From contig NZ_CP031165.1 of NCBI RefSeq assembly GCF_003344865.1, forward strand, positions 4,221,910 to 4,285,909: DNA of 64,000 nt, written 5' to 3'. The notes under the pieces are model-generated. The model did no database searches, was not told the DNA's origin, and saw only the letters and a list, made by a program, of their open reading frames with translations. This DNA comes from Euzebya pacifica. Lineage in GTDB: Bacteria; Actinomycetota; Nitriliruptoria; Euzebyales; Euzebyaceae. Position 1 is the stretch's first letter. Each line of letters begins with the position of its first letter. Position numbers and translations under genes: made by a program. Positions 8,337-14,715 of this stretch are shown here, in pieces.

Positions 8337-9740
8337 TCAGCAGCAGCCGCCCGTGGTGGCCAGCGGCAGGCCTCCGGCGACCGGGACACCGCAGGCATCG
8401 GCGGACCCGAGCTCGGCCAGGGCGGCATCGTCCAGGCCTGTGCCCCCGCAGACGCCGGTCTCGGGCAGCTGCAGCTCGACCCGTGCCGCCGACTCGTGGT
8501 CGCCGGCGATGGCCGCCACGATGGAGCGGACCTGCTCGAACCCGGTGAGGGCGAGGAACGTCGGCGCGCGGCCGTAGCTCTTCATGCCCGCGGTGTACAG
8601 GCCCGGTTCGGGCTGGGCCAGCTCGGCCACCCCGTGGGGAGGGACGGTCCCGCAGGAGTGCACGTTGGGGTCGATGAGCGGGGCGAGCGCACGTGGGGCC
8701 TGCACCGATGGGTCGAGGTCGACCCGGAGCTCCGAGGTCAGGGTCAGGTCGGGACGGAAGCCGGTGAGCACGACGACTCGGTCGACGTCGTCGACGGTCC
8801 GGCCGTCCTCCGCGACGAGCGCCACCCGGTCGGGAGAGGAGGTGTCGCGACGTACGGCGGTCGTGCGGAATCCCTCGACGACCTCCACCAGCCCGTCCTC
8901 GATGGTCCGGGCGGCTGCCAGGCCGAGCGCACCACGACCGGCCAGCTGATCGGCGGCGCCGCCACCGAAGCTGTCGGCGGTCAGGCCGCGACGACGGATC
9001 CACGTGATGCGGGTGCCGGGCTGGCTGCGCGCCAGGTCTGCCAGGCCGATGAGCGCGGTCATGGCGGAGTGCCCGGCGCCGACGACGGCGGTGTGCCGGC
9101 CAGCGTGCTGCTGGGCGGTCGCGGGGTCGGTGGTGTCGGGGACGGCGTGGGTCAGGTGGTCGGCCAGCTCAAGCTCGCCGTCAGCCGGCAGCCCGTCGGC
9201 GCCGAGGGGGTTGGGCGAGGTGATGGTGCCCGAGGCGTCGACGATCGCGGCGGCCTGGAGGCGGAAGGTGCCCTCGGGGGTGGTGCCTCGCACGACGAAC
9301 GGCTGGGTGTCCCGCCCGGTGTCGCTCAGGAGGTCCCTCCCGAGCCGCGAGACCGCGGTGACGCGGTGTCCGGTACGGACACGGTCGCTGTCGCCGCTGT
9401 TCAGGGCGTCGGCGAGCGGCTGCAGGTAGGCGTCGGCCCACTCCCCGCCGGTCGGGTAGGCGGTCGGGTTCGATTCGGTCCAGCCGGTGGGCTCCAGCAG
9501 CGCGCGGGCGGAGGGTGCGATCAGCTGCGACCACTCCGAGAACAAGCGGACGTGGCTCCAGCTGCGGACGCCGGCAGCGACGGTGTCGCCGGATTCGAGG
9601 ACGACAACCGGGATCTCTCGCTGCACCAGCTCGGCAGCGGCGGCGAGGCCGATCGGACCCGCACCGATGACGACGACAGGGGTGGCGTCGGTGGGCTGGA
9701 CGGCGGAGGAGTGCGTGGGAGCCGGGGTGATGGCGCTCAT
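8337..9740 (-). CDS. FAD/NAD(P)H-dependent flavoprotein of arsenic-type loci
   Basis: The 467-residue protein has two Rossmann motifs: GAGPIG (26-31) for FAD, and VVGAGHSAMTA mid-protein for NAD(P)H, as in flavin-containing monooxygenases and related oxidoreductases. The stretch LYTAGMKSYGRAPTFLALTG is typical of a flavoprotein group found next to arsR genes in actinobacteria. The C-terminus is cysteine-rich (GVCGG, DACG, and terminal GGCC), which could bind a thiophilic metalloid; that is inference. A GAAAGG lies 9-14 bases before the ATG. It is divergent from the ArsR-ArsN1 fusion across a 78-bp regulatory region and precedes the MFS gene. Oxidation of arsenite or an organoarsenical is plausible but unproven. 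Confidence 0.8.
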   Translation of the reverse strand: MSAITPAPTHSSAVQPTDATPVVVIGAGPIGLAAAAELVQREIPVVVLESGDTVAAGVRSWSHVRLFSEWSQLIAPSARALLEPTGWTESNPTAYPTGGEWADAYLQPLADALNSGDSDRVRTGHRVTAVSRLGRDLLSDTGRDTQPFVVRGTTPEGTFRLQAAAIVDASGTITSPNPLGADGLPADGELELADHLTHAVPDTTDPATAQQHAGRHTAVVGAGHSAMTALIGLADLARSQPGTRITWIRRRGLTADSFGGGAADQLAGRGALGLAAARTIEDGLVEVVEGFRTTAVRRDTSSPDRVALVAEDGRTVDDVDRVVVLTGFRPDLTLTSELRVDLDPSVQAPRALAPLIDPNVHSCGTVPPHGVAELAQPEPGLYTAGMKSYGRAPTFLALTGFEQVRSIVAAIAGDHESAARVELQLPETGVCGGTGLDDAALAELGSADACGVPVAGGLPLATTGGCC

Positions 9741-9752
9741 CGCGGGCGACCT

Positions 9753-9788
9753 TTCATCGAAGGAGGTGATTCATCGAAAGATGTCGAT
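9753..9788. promoter_or_regulatory. Candidate ArsR operator region between flavoprotein and ArsR-ArsN1 genes
   Basis: The 78-bp divergent gap contains a direct repeat TTCATCGAA at 9753-9761 and 9770-9778 (17-bp period) and an overlapping inverted repeat ATCGA-6 bases-TCGAT at 9773-9788. A further GATGGTCGATGG lies just before the fusion gene's ATG. ArsR-family repressors usually bind imperfect palindromes in such gaps and control both directions. The AT content here is clearly above that of the flanking genes. Confidence 0.5.
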
Positions 9789-9818
9789 TGACGGTCGTTA
9801 ATCTACGATGGTCGATGG

Positions 9819-10703
9819 ATGAGCGCAACCGAGCTTCAGATGATTTCTTCAGCCACCGCCGACGTGTGTGGGCCGGATGGCTGCGAGCCGCCACCGGGAC
9901 CGCTGGACGCGTCTGCCGCGGAGACCTACGCGTCGTGGTTCGCCACCCTGGCCGACCCGACGCGGGTGCAGGTGCTGCATGCCGTGGCCACCGCGACCAG
10001 CGGCCTGGCGGTCGGGGCGTTGGCGAGGCAGGTCGGTATCGCCCAGCCGACGGTCTCCCACCACGTCAAGCTGCTGTCGGAGGCCGGATTCGTGACGCTG
10101 GAGAAGGTCGGCACGTCGACGATCGTGCGGGTCAACGAGGCGTGCTGCTCGGGCCTGCCACATGCCGCCGACGTCGTGATGGGAACGCTCGACGCGCTTC
10201 CCTGCTGCCCTGATGACGTGCCCTCCGACGTGACCATCCGAGCCCTCGCCGACGAGGACTGGGATGACGTCCGGCGGATCATGGGCGAGGGGATCGCCAC
10301 CCGGCTGGCGACCTTCGAGACCGAGGTCGCGTCGGTGGCGGCGCTGGAGGGGAAGTGGCTGGCCGACCATCGGCTGGTCGCCACGATCGACGGCGAGGTC
10401 GCCGGCTGGGCTGCGCTGTCCCCCACGTCGCCGCGGGACTGCTACTCGGGGGTCGCGGAGACCCAGGTCTACGTGGCCGAGGCGTTCCGTGGACGGCGGG
10501 TGGGTGTCGCGTTGATCGACGCGCTCGTCCGCGGCGCGGACGCGGCCGGCCTGTGGACCCTCCAGGCGGTGGTGTTCCCCGAGAACCGCGCAAGCCTGCG
10601 CCTGCACCGCTCGGCCGGCTTCCGCACCGTCGGCGTCCGCGACCGCATCGCCCAGCTCGACGGGGAATGGCGCGACACGGTGTTGATGGAACGCCGCCGA
10701 TAG
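9819..10703 (+). CDS. ArsR repressor fused to ArsN1-like GNAT acetyltransferase
   Basis: The 294-residue protein is a two-domain fusion. Residues about 35-108 are an ArsR winged helix (LADPTRVQVLHAV, then recognition helix QPTVSHHVKLLSEAG). Cysteine pairs at 109-110 and 129-130, with Cys17/Cys22 at the N-terminus, are likely metalloid ligands. Residues about 137-294 are a GNAT domain of the phosphinothricin/arsinothricin N-acetyltransferase type: EGIATRLATFETE, then acetyl-CoA loop RGRRVG (224-229), then FPENRASLRLH. ArsN1 enzymes acetylate the amino group of arsinothricin or phosphinothricin. The fusion would sense the metalloid and carry the detoxifying enzyme in one chain. It is divergent from the flavoprotein and MFS genes. 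That both domains are active is inference. Confidence 0.88.
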   Translation: MSATELQMISSATADVCGPDGCEPPPGPLDASAAETYASWFATLADPTRVQVLHAVATATSGLAVGALARQVGIAQPTVSHHVKLLSEAGFVTLEKVGTSTIVRVNEACCSGLPHAADVVMGTLDALPCCPDDVPSDVTIRALADEDWDDVRRIMGEGIATRLATFETEVASVAALEGKWLADHRLVATIDGEVAGWAALSPTSPRDCYSGVAETQVYVAEAFRGRRVGVALIDALVRGADAAGLWTLQAVVFPENRASLRLHRSAGFRTVGVRDRIAQLDGEWRDTVLMERRR

Positions 10704-10743
10704 GAACGGAGCGGAGCGAGGGCGCGGGTCGGGGGAACTCCCC

Positions 10744-10749
10744 TAGGTT
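10744..10749 (+). promoter_or_regulatory. Candidate -10 element (TAGGTT) for the alpha/beta hydrolase gene
   Basis: TAGGTT fits TANNNT and ends 6 bases before the ATG at 10756. The start lacks a clear Shine-Dalgarno, so a leaderless transcript is likely. Confidence 0.4.
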
Positions 10750-10755
10750 CGGGGG

Positions 10756-11709
10756 ATGCGCCTGCCGTTGTTGTCCCTCGCCGCCCTCGGAGGGCTCGGC
10801 GCCCTCCTCCTCCGCCGGACCCACGACCAGATCGTGGCGAACCCCGACCCGGCCCCGCCGGAGGTGATCGGGGCCGATCCCCCCGGGCGAACGCGCTGGA
10901 TCGACCGCCCCGACGGGACGCGGATCCGCGTGGTCGAGGCCGGCGAGGGCCCCACGGTCGTGCTCGCCCACGGGTTCGGGGTGTCGATCCTGGCCTGGTC
11001 GCTGGTGCAACCAGCGCTGGTCGAGGCGGGCTACCACGTCGTGGCGTTCGACTGGCGGGGCCACGGCCACACCACCATCGGTACCGACGGCGTCCAGCCC
11101 GAGGTCATCGCCGAGGACTACGTCGCCGTCTTCGAGGAGATGGACCTGACCGATACCGTCCTCGTCGGCCACTCGACCGGCGGCTACCTCGCGATCGCGA
11201 CCCTGCTCGACCATCCGGCGTTCGCCGACCGCCTCGCCGGCCTGGTCCTGTTCGGCAGCTTCGCCGGCGAGGCCCTCAAGGACGCACCGCAGAACCGCCT
11301 GCAGATCCCCCTCATCAAGTCGGGCGTCTTCGGCGCGGTGCTCCGGACGGAGCTGATCGGCCTGCCGTTCGCGGCCTCCATCTACGGCCCCGATCCCAGC
11401 CCCGCGGCATGTCGGGCGTTCCTCGAGGACTTCCAGCAGACCGACCTCGAGGGGGTCCTGCCGCTGCTGGATCGGCTGGCCACCACGGGCTTCTACGAAC
11501 GGCTGGGCGAGATCGACGTACCCACGGTCGTCGTCTGTGGTGAGCACGACCACACCACCCCGCGGTGGCACTCCGAGGCGCTCGGCCGCGACATCCCTGG
11601 CGCCAGGAACGTCTGGGTGGCCGGCGGCGGACACGGGATCAACTGGTCCCACCCCGAGTCGCTGGTCGAGGTGGTCAAAAGCCTGTCGTCGGCTGCCCCC
11701 ATGTCGTGA
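10756..11709 (+). CDS. Alpha/beta hydrolase, membrane-anchored or exported
   Basis: The 317-residue protein has a short hydrophobic N-terminus (about 1-20) and then a canonical alpha/beta-hydrolase fold: oxyanion loop AHGFG (71-75), nucleophile elbow GHSTGG with Ser140, acid in CGEHDHTTP, and catalytic His in GGGHGINWSHPE. The family contains esterases, epoxide hydrolases and haloperoxidases; no motif fixes the substrate. It runs convergently towards the VOC-methyltransferase gene with 16 bases between the stops. A -10 box directly before the ATG suggests leaderless, independent transcription. Confidence 0.85.
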   Translation: MRLPLLSLAALGGLGALLLRRTHDQIVANPDPAPPEVIGADPPGRTRWIDRPDGTRIRVVEAGEGPTVVLAHGFGVSILAWSLVQPALVEAGYHVVAFDWRGHGHTTIGTDGVQPEVIAEDYVAVFEEMDLTDTVLVGHSTGGYLAIATLLDHPAFADRLAGLVLFGSFAGEALKDAPQNRLQIPLIKSGVFGAVLRTELIGLPFAASIYGPDPSPAACRAFLEDFQQTDLEGVLPLLDRLATTGFYERLGEIDVPTVVVCGEHDHTTPRWHSEALGRDIPGARNVWVAGGGHGINWSHPESLVEVVKSLSSAAPMS

Positions 11710-11725
11710 CGTCGGCGACGACCGC

Positions 11726-12766
11726 TCAGGTCCGGTGACGGACGATGGTGGCCAGCCACGCCGGCACGGGCACGTCGAGGAACGTGGCCTCGATCCCGGC
11801 CTCCGCGATGTTGACGACGTCGAAGCCGTGCCCGTCGAAGAGGTCGGTGATCTCGTTGCGGGCGATCCGTCGCGGTCCGTCGTCGCCCGGTACGCGGTCG
11901 CTGAAGCACAGCAGGTAGTAGGTCCCGCCGGGCGAGAGGACCGCACGGAGCATGTCCCGGAGGCGGGGCCGCGCGTCGTCGGGCAGCACGTGGAAGAACC
12001 CGCTGTCGAGGACCACATCGAAGGTCTCGCCGAGGTCGTCGATCTCGAGCGCATCTCGCGCCAGGAACCTGGCGTCGAGGCCGCGTTCGAGCGCCTTCGC
12101 CCTCGCCTGCTCGATGGCGGTGGGTGCGATGTCGACACCGGTAGCGGTCGACCCGAACGCTGCGGCCAGCAGGGCGTGCTCTCCCGTCCCGCAGCCGAGG
12201 TCCAGCACCCGACCGTCCAGCGCGCCGGAGTCGGCCAGCGCGACGAGGGGAGCCTGCGCACGGCCGATGTCCCATGGCGGGGTCTCGTCGTAGGACGCGT
12301 CCCAGTCCTCGGGCAACTGGCGCCCACCCCGCGGCTGGCCGGCGTCCCGTGTACCGGCCGGGTGGCCGACCTCCTGCAGGACCCAGGTGTTGCCGTCGGG
12401 GTCGGCGAAGTCGGCGAACGACACGTAGTCCCGATGATCGGGGTCGGCCCCCGGCCGCCAGCCCTCCTTCGCCATGTGCCGGATCTCGCTGACGTCCACT
12501 CCCCTGTCCACGAGCAACCCGCGGGCAGCCACGATGTCGGCGACGACAAGGTGGGTCCCCTGGACGGGGTCGCGATCGGGATCGCCGATACCGACCCCGA
12601 AGCTGACCGAGCATGCGGAGCCCGGCGGGTCCATCTGGACCACGCGGAACTCGTCGTTGGGCTGGTGGTCGACCTTGACCGACCAGCCGAGCTGCTCGGC
12701 GTAGAAGGCCTTGGCCCGGTCGACGTCGGCGACGGGCAGCAGGACGAGCTCGAGGCGGAAGTCCAT
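11726..12766 (-). CDS. VOC (glyoxalase/bleomycin-resistance) domain fused to SAM methyltransferase
   Basis: The 346-residue protein joins two families normally encoded separately. Residues about 3-133 are a VOC domain (LELVLLPVADVDRAKAFYAE at the start, FADPDGNTWVLQEV at the end). After a short linker, residues about 153-345 are a class I methyltransferase with the SAM loop VLDLGCGTG (187-195), GVDIAP, and FHVLPDDARPRLRDML, similar to small-molecule (thiopurine/tellurite-type) methyltransferases. I prefer ATG at 12766; it overlaps the stop of an upstream 27-codon remnant (TGATG), with a GTG one codon earlier. The VOC half could bind and present the methyl acceptor; the substrate is unknown. 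Confidence 0.85.
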   Translation of the reverse strand: MDFRLELVLLPVADVDRAKAFYAEQLGWSVKVDHQPNDEFRVVQMDPPGSACSVSFGVGIGDPDRDPVQGTHLVVADIVAARGLLVDRGVDVSEIRHMAKEGWRPGADPDHRDYVSFADFADPDGNTWVLQEVGHPAGTRDAGQPRGGRQLPEDWDASYDETPPWDIGRAQAPLVALADSGALDGRVLDLGCGTGEHALLAAAFGSTATGVDIAPTAIEQARAKALERGLDARFLARDALEIDDLGETFDVVLDSGFFHVLPDDARPRLRDMLRAVLSPGGTYYLLCFSDRVPGDDGPRRIARNEITDLFDGHGFDVVNIAEAGIEATFLDVPVPAWLATIVRHRT

Positions 12767-12849
12767 CACGAGTCGGTGATGGCCGCCCAGAGCCGCTCGG
12801 GGCTCGTGCGGATGTCGATCTCGTACACCGTCTCCATCGTGTTCTCCAT
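12766..12849 (-). pseudogene. Remnant of an SRPBCC/AHSA1-type gene (27 codons)
   Basis: The minus strand reads ATG at 12849 to TGA at 12766-12768, giving METVYEIDIRTSPERLWAA followed by ITDS and stop. This matches the first strand and helix of AHSA1/SRPBCC proteins, usually about 140-160 residues, and then ends abruptly where the family continues. The stop overlaps the ATG of the VOC-methyltransferase gene. A deletion that removed the rest of the SRPBCC gene and brought the fusion gene into its place is the simplest reading. The remnant may now act as a short leader peptide coupled to the downstream gene. Confidence 0.6.
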
Positions 12850-12955
12850 CGCGTGCTCGAGCGGTCGTGGACCAGCCTGATCGGGACGCGGTAGGTGATC
12901 AAGCGGTCACATGCACAGGGTCGAGTCAAGGACGATGGCACGGCACAACACAGAA

Positions 12956-12981
12956 GTGACCGCCCCCGGAGGGGCGGTCAC
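12956..12981 (-). terminator. Rho-independent-like terminator after dps
   Basis: An 11-bp perfect stem (GTGACCGCCCC / GGGGCGGTCAC) with a 4-base CGGA loop lies 28 bases past the dps stop. On the minus strand it is followed by the T-rich TTCTGTGTTGT, as expected for dps termination. Confidence 0.75.
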
Positions 12982-13009
12982 GTCCGTTCTCTGGAAGGAG
13001 ACTGCGGGG

Positions 13010-13507
13010 TTACTCGGGCAGCTGCCCGTCGGCGTTGGCGAGGTGTGCGCGGACGAACCACTGCTGCATCTCGAGGGCCTCGGTCTGGCCGACGAGCATG
13101 TCGTGGCTGACCAGGTCCATTTCCTCGAGCTCGTGCATGACCTTGCGGTGGTCACCGATCAGGCCGGTGTACACAGCGTCCAGTGCCTTGAGGTGGGTCT
13201 CCACGCTGGCGCGGCGGATGTCGTACTCGTCCCAGGTGCGGGTGGAGGCGACGTGGCCCGGTGTACCGATGGGCTGGCCACCGAGGGCAGCGATGCGCTC
13301 GGCGACCTCGTCGGTGAACTCACGGACGGTGTCGACGTGGGGGTCGAGCATCTCGTGGACGCCGATGAAGTTCGGGCCGACGACGTTCCAGTGCACGTGC
13401 TTGAGGGTCAGCTGGAGGTCGATCAGCGCAACGAGGCGCTCCTGCAGGTGGGTGCGGATCTTCTCGGCGGTGGCCTCATCGAGTCCAGCATTGGGCCAAG
13501 CGGCCAT
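13010..13507 (-). CDS. dps: Dps family ferritin-like DNA-protecting protein
   Basis: The 165-residue protein is full length for Dps. The ferroxidase ligands are present with correct spacing: His39 (LKHVHWNVVGPNF), His51, Asp66 and Glu70. Dps dodecamers oxidise Fe(II), store iron and shield DNA during starvation and oxidative stress. Of two in-frame ATGs, the one at 13507 is chosen because GGAG lies 9 bases upstream; the ATG at 13516 abuts that same site. A strong hairpin terminator follows, so dps is a single-gene unit. Confidence 0.93.
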   Translation of the reverse strand: MAAWPNAGLDEATAEKIRTHLQERLVALIDLQLTLKHVHWNVVGPNFIGVHEMLDPHVDTVREFTDEVAERIAALGGQPIGTPGHVASTRTWDEYDIRRASVETHLKALDAVYTGLIGDHRKVMHELEEMDLVSHDMLVGQTEALEMQQWFVRAHLANADGQLPE

Positions 13508-13616
13508 GTGGATCATCTCCTTGGAGTGGCGGGGGGGTGAGTCACCGCAACACATAGCCCCGCGTCGGCGGTCTCAAACCGTCCGAACGATCGACGGACA
13601 CCTCCGTGGCCGAACA

Positions 13617-13685
13617 CGACGACACCCCGCCGGCAGCAGCCAGCGGGGTGTCGGGGGAGCTGAAGGTCCTAGCCCTTTCCCGTTG
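13617..13685 (-). repeat. Left copy of duplicated etfA 3' end plus terminator
   Basis: Positions 13617-13651 match 14662-14696 at 30 of 35 bases. Nine bases (CTAGCCCTT, 13669-13677), collinear to within two bases, match 14716-14724, which includes the etfA stop codon. The hairpin GACACCCCGC/GCGGGGTGTC (13621-13630/13643-13652) in this copy can terminate the HslV-like gene. The copy sits exactly at the downstream border of the lower-GC segment. Confidence 0.65.
13621..13652 (-). terminator. Hairpin terminator downstream of the HslV-like gene
   Basis: A 10-bp stem (GACACCCCGC / GCGGGGTGTC) with a 12-base loop lies about 44 bases past the stop of the HslV-like gene. It is near-identical to the etfA terminator at 14669-14696. 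Confidence 0.6.
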
Positions 13686-13695
13686 ACGCTGCTTC

Positions 13696-14613
13696 TTAGC
13701 GGACGGACTCGGAAGTCACGACATGTTCTGGCCGTTTACCCCAAGAACCCGTAACGCCCGGAACGACGATCTGGCTATGCCTCTTGTTTGCCTCTGACAC
13801 GAAGTCCTCTAACGTCATCACCCATAATTCGCGAGGGGCGTCCGCTGCGCCGTGCGGGAAGAGGAGGCCCCGACGTGCTTCCGGCACAAACATCCCCCAA
13901 GCACCGTAGGTGTCGCCAGTTCCGACGACAGGAAGGTGAGTCATGATCGTCCGGTCGCCCCCCACAGGCACACGAATTCCGACGTCCGCTGACTGCGGGT
14001 CTACATACAACTCCATCAACCATGGGTTAACTCGTCCAGGTTCTGCGACATAGCGAAACCGTTGCCCTTCAGACTGAGCCACAACTGCGAATCCTCCGAC
14101 AGTCGCCCCCGTCTGAGCCATGGGGTCCAGCATCCCTACGAGTGTGGACGCCATGAGGAACGTCTCCGACGTCTCGTCACCAATTTCTTCTCGGCGCGGC
14201 GCGTACCGCGCCTGAAAAGTGCTGAAGGCGCTCTGGTCACCGATCCATGCGTTTCCCACTTCGGTCCGGTCTTCTATGCTCCCCGCTCGCACCGTCCACA
14301 GTCTGGGCCCCTGCTCCCCCGTTGAGGCGACCAAGAACGTGTGGGCCTTCTGCTCCCGCAAAGACTCTAACAGGTCAGGCAGGAGGTGAGTCGCGCATTC
14401 CATAGCCCACCGCAATGCCCTGTCGGGGTCGCTGCCCGCGACCCCGATGCAAAGGTCTTCGCGGGGAAGCATGACCTTGCGCATACAGTTGGCAGCGTCG
14501 TAGACGTGACGATTGGCTCTCTCGTCTCCTAGGTCATTCGTAACCTTCGTGTCTCCGACGACCGAAATACTGCCGTCCCTAATCCTGGCAACGACAAGAG
14601 TCAATACCACCAC
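13696..14613 (-). CDS. HslV/proteasome-like Ntn-hydrolase fold protein (stand-alone)
   Basis: This gene of about 305 codons reads TLVVARIRDGSISVVGDTKV near its N-terminus, which aligns without gaps to the start of mature HslV (Thr1, Asp17). Counting from the first GTG, Thr5 takes the Thr1 place and Asp21 the Asp17 place. Lys46 (RKVML before CIGVAGS) matches the K33 region. The C-terminal ~120 residues exceed HslV (about 175 residues). Starts GTG 14613, GTG 14610 and TTG 14604 are all possible; the TTG would place Thr directly after the initiator Met. No HslU-type ATPase is nearby. GC is low: 33 of 60 bases at 14041-14100 against 45 of 60 at 15001-15060 in etfA. Peptidase or amidase activity is inferred from the fold. 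Confidence 0.6.
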   Translation of the reverse strand: MVVLTLVVARIRDGSISVVGDTKVTNDLGDERANRHVYDAANCMRKVMLPREDLCIGVAGSDPDRALRWAMECATHLLPDLLESLREQKAHTFLVASTGEQGPRLWTVRAGSIEDRTEVGNAWIGDQSAFSTFQARYAPRREEIGDETSETFLMASTLVGMLDPMAQTGATVGGFAVVAQSEGQRFRYVAEPGRVNPWLMELYVDPQSADVGIRVPVGGDRTIMTHLPVVGTGDTYGAWGMFVPEARRGLLFPHGAADAPRELWVMTLEDFVSEANKRHSQIVVPGVTGSWGKRPEHVVTSESVR

Positions 14614-14668
14614 TGCCTTTCGAGAAGGACGTCTGACCCAATTTAGTTAGTTGCTCGGCAGCGACAAC

Positions 14669-14696
14669 GCCCCGCCGGCAACTGCCAGCGGGGCGT
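14669..14696 (-). terminator. Hairpin terminator downstream of etfA
   Basis: The stem CGCCCCGC (14669-14676) / GCGGGGCG (14689-14696) has a 12-base loop and lies 19 bases past the etfA stop. It is the right-hand copy of the duplicated block described at 13617-13685. Confidence 0.65.
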
Positions 14697-14715
14697 GAGG
14701 TTTGCATCGACGGAT

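Noticed and set aside
7322-8548. 408-codon plus-strand frame over the MFS transporter
   Set aside because: It is antisense to a convincing 12-helix transporter; its translation is rich in His/Arg/Gly/Gln with no motif.
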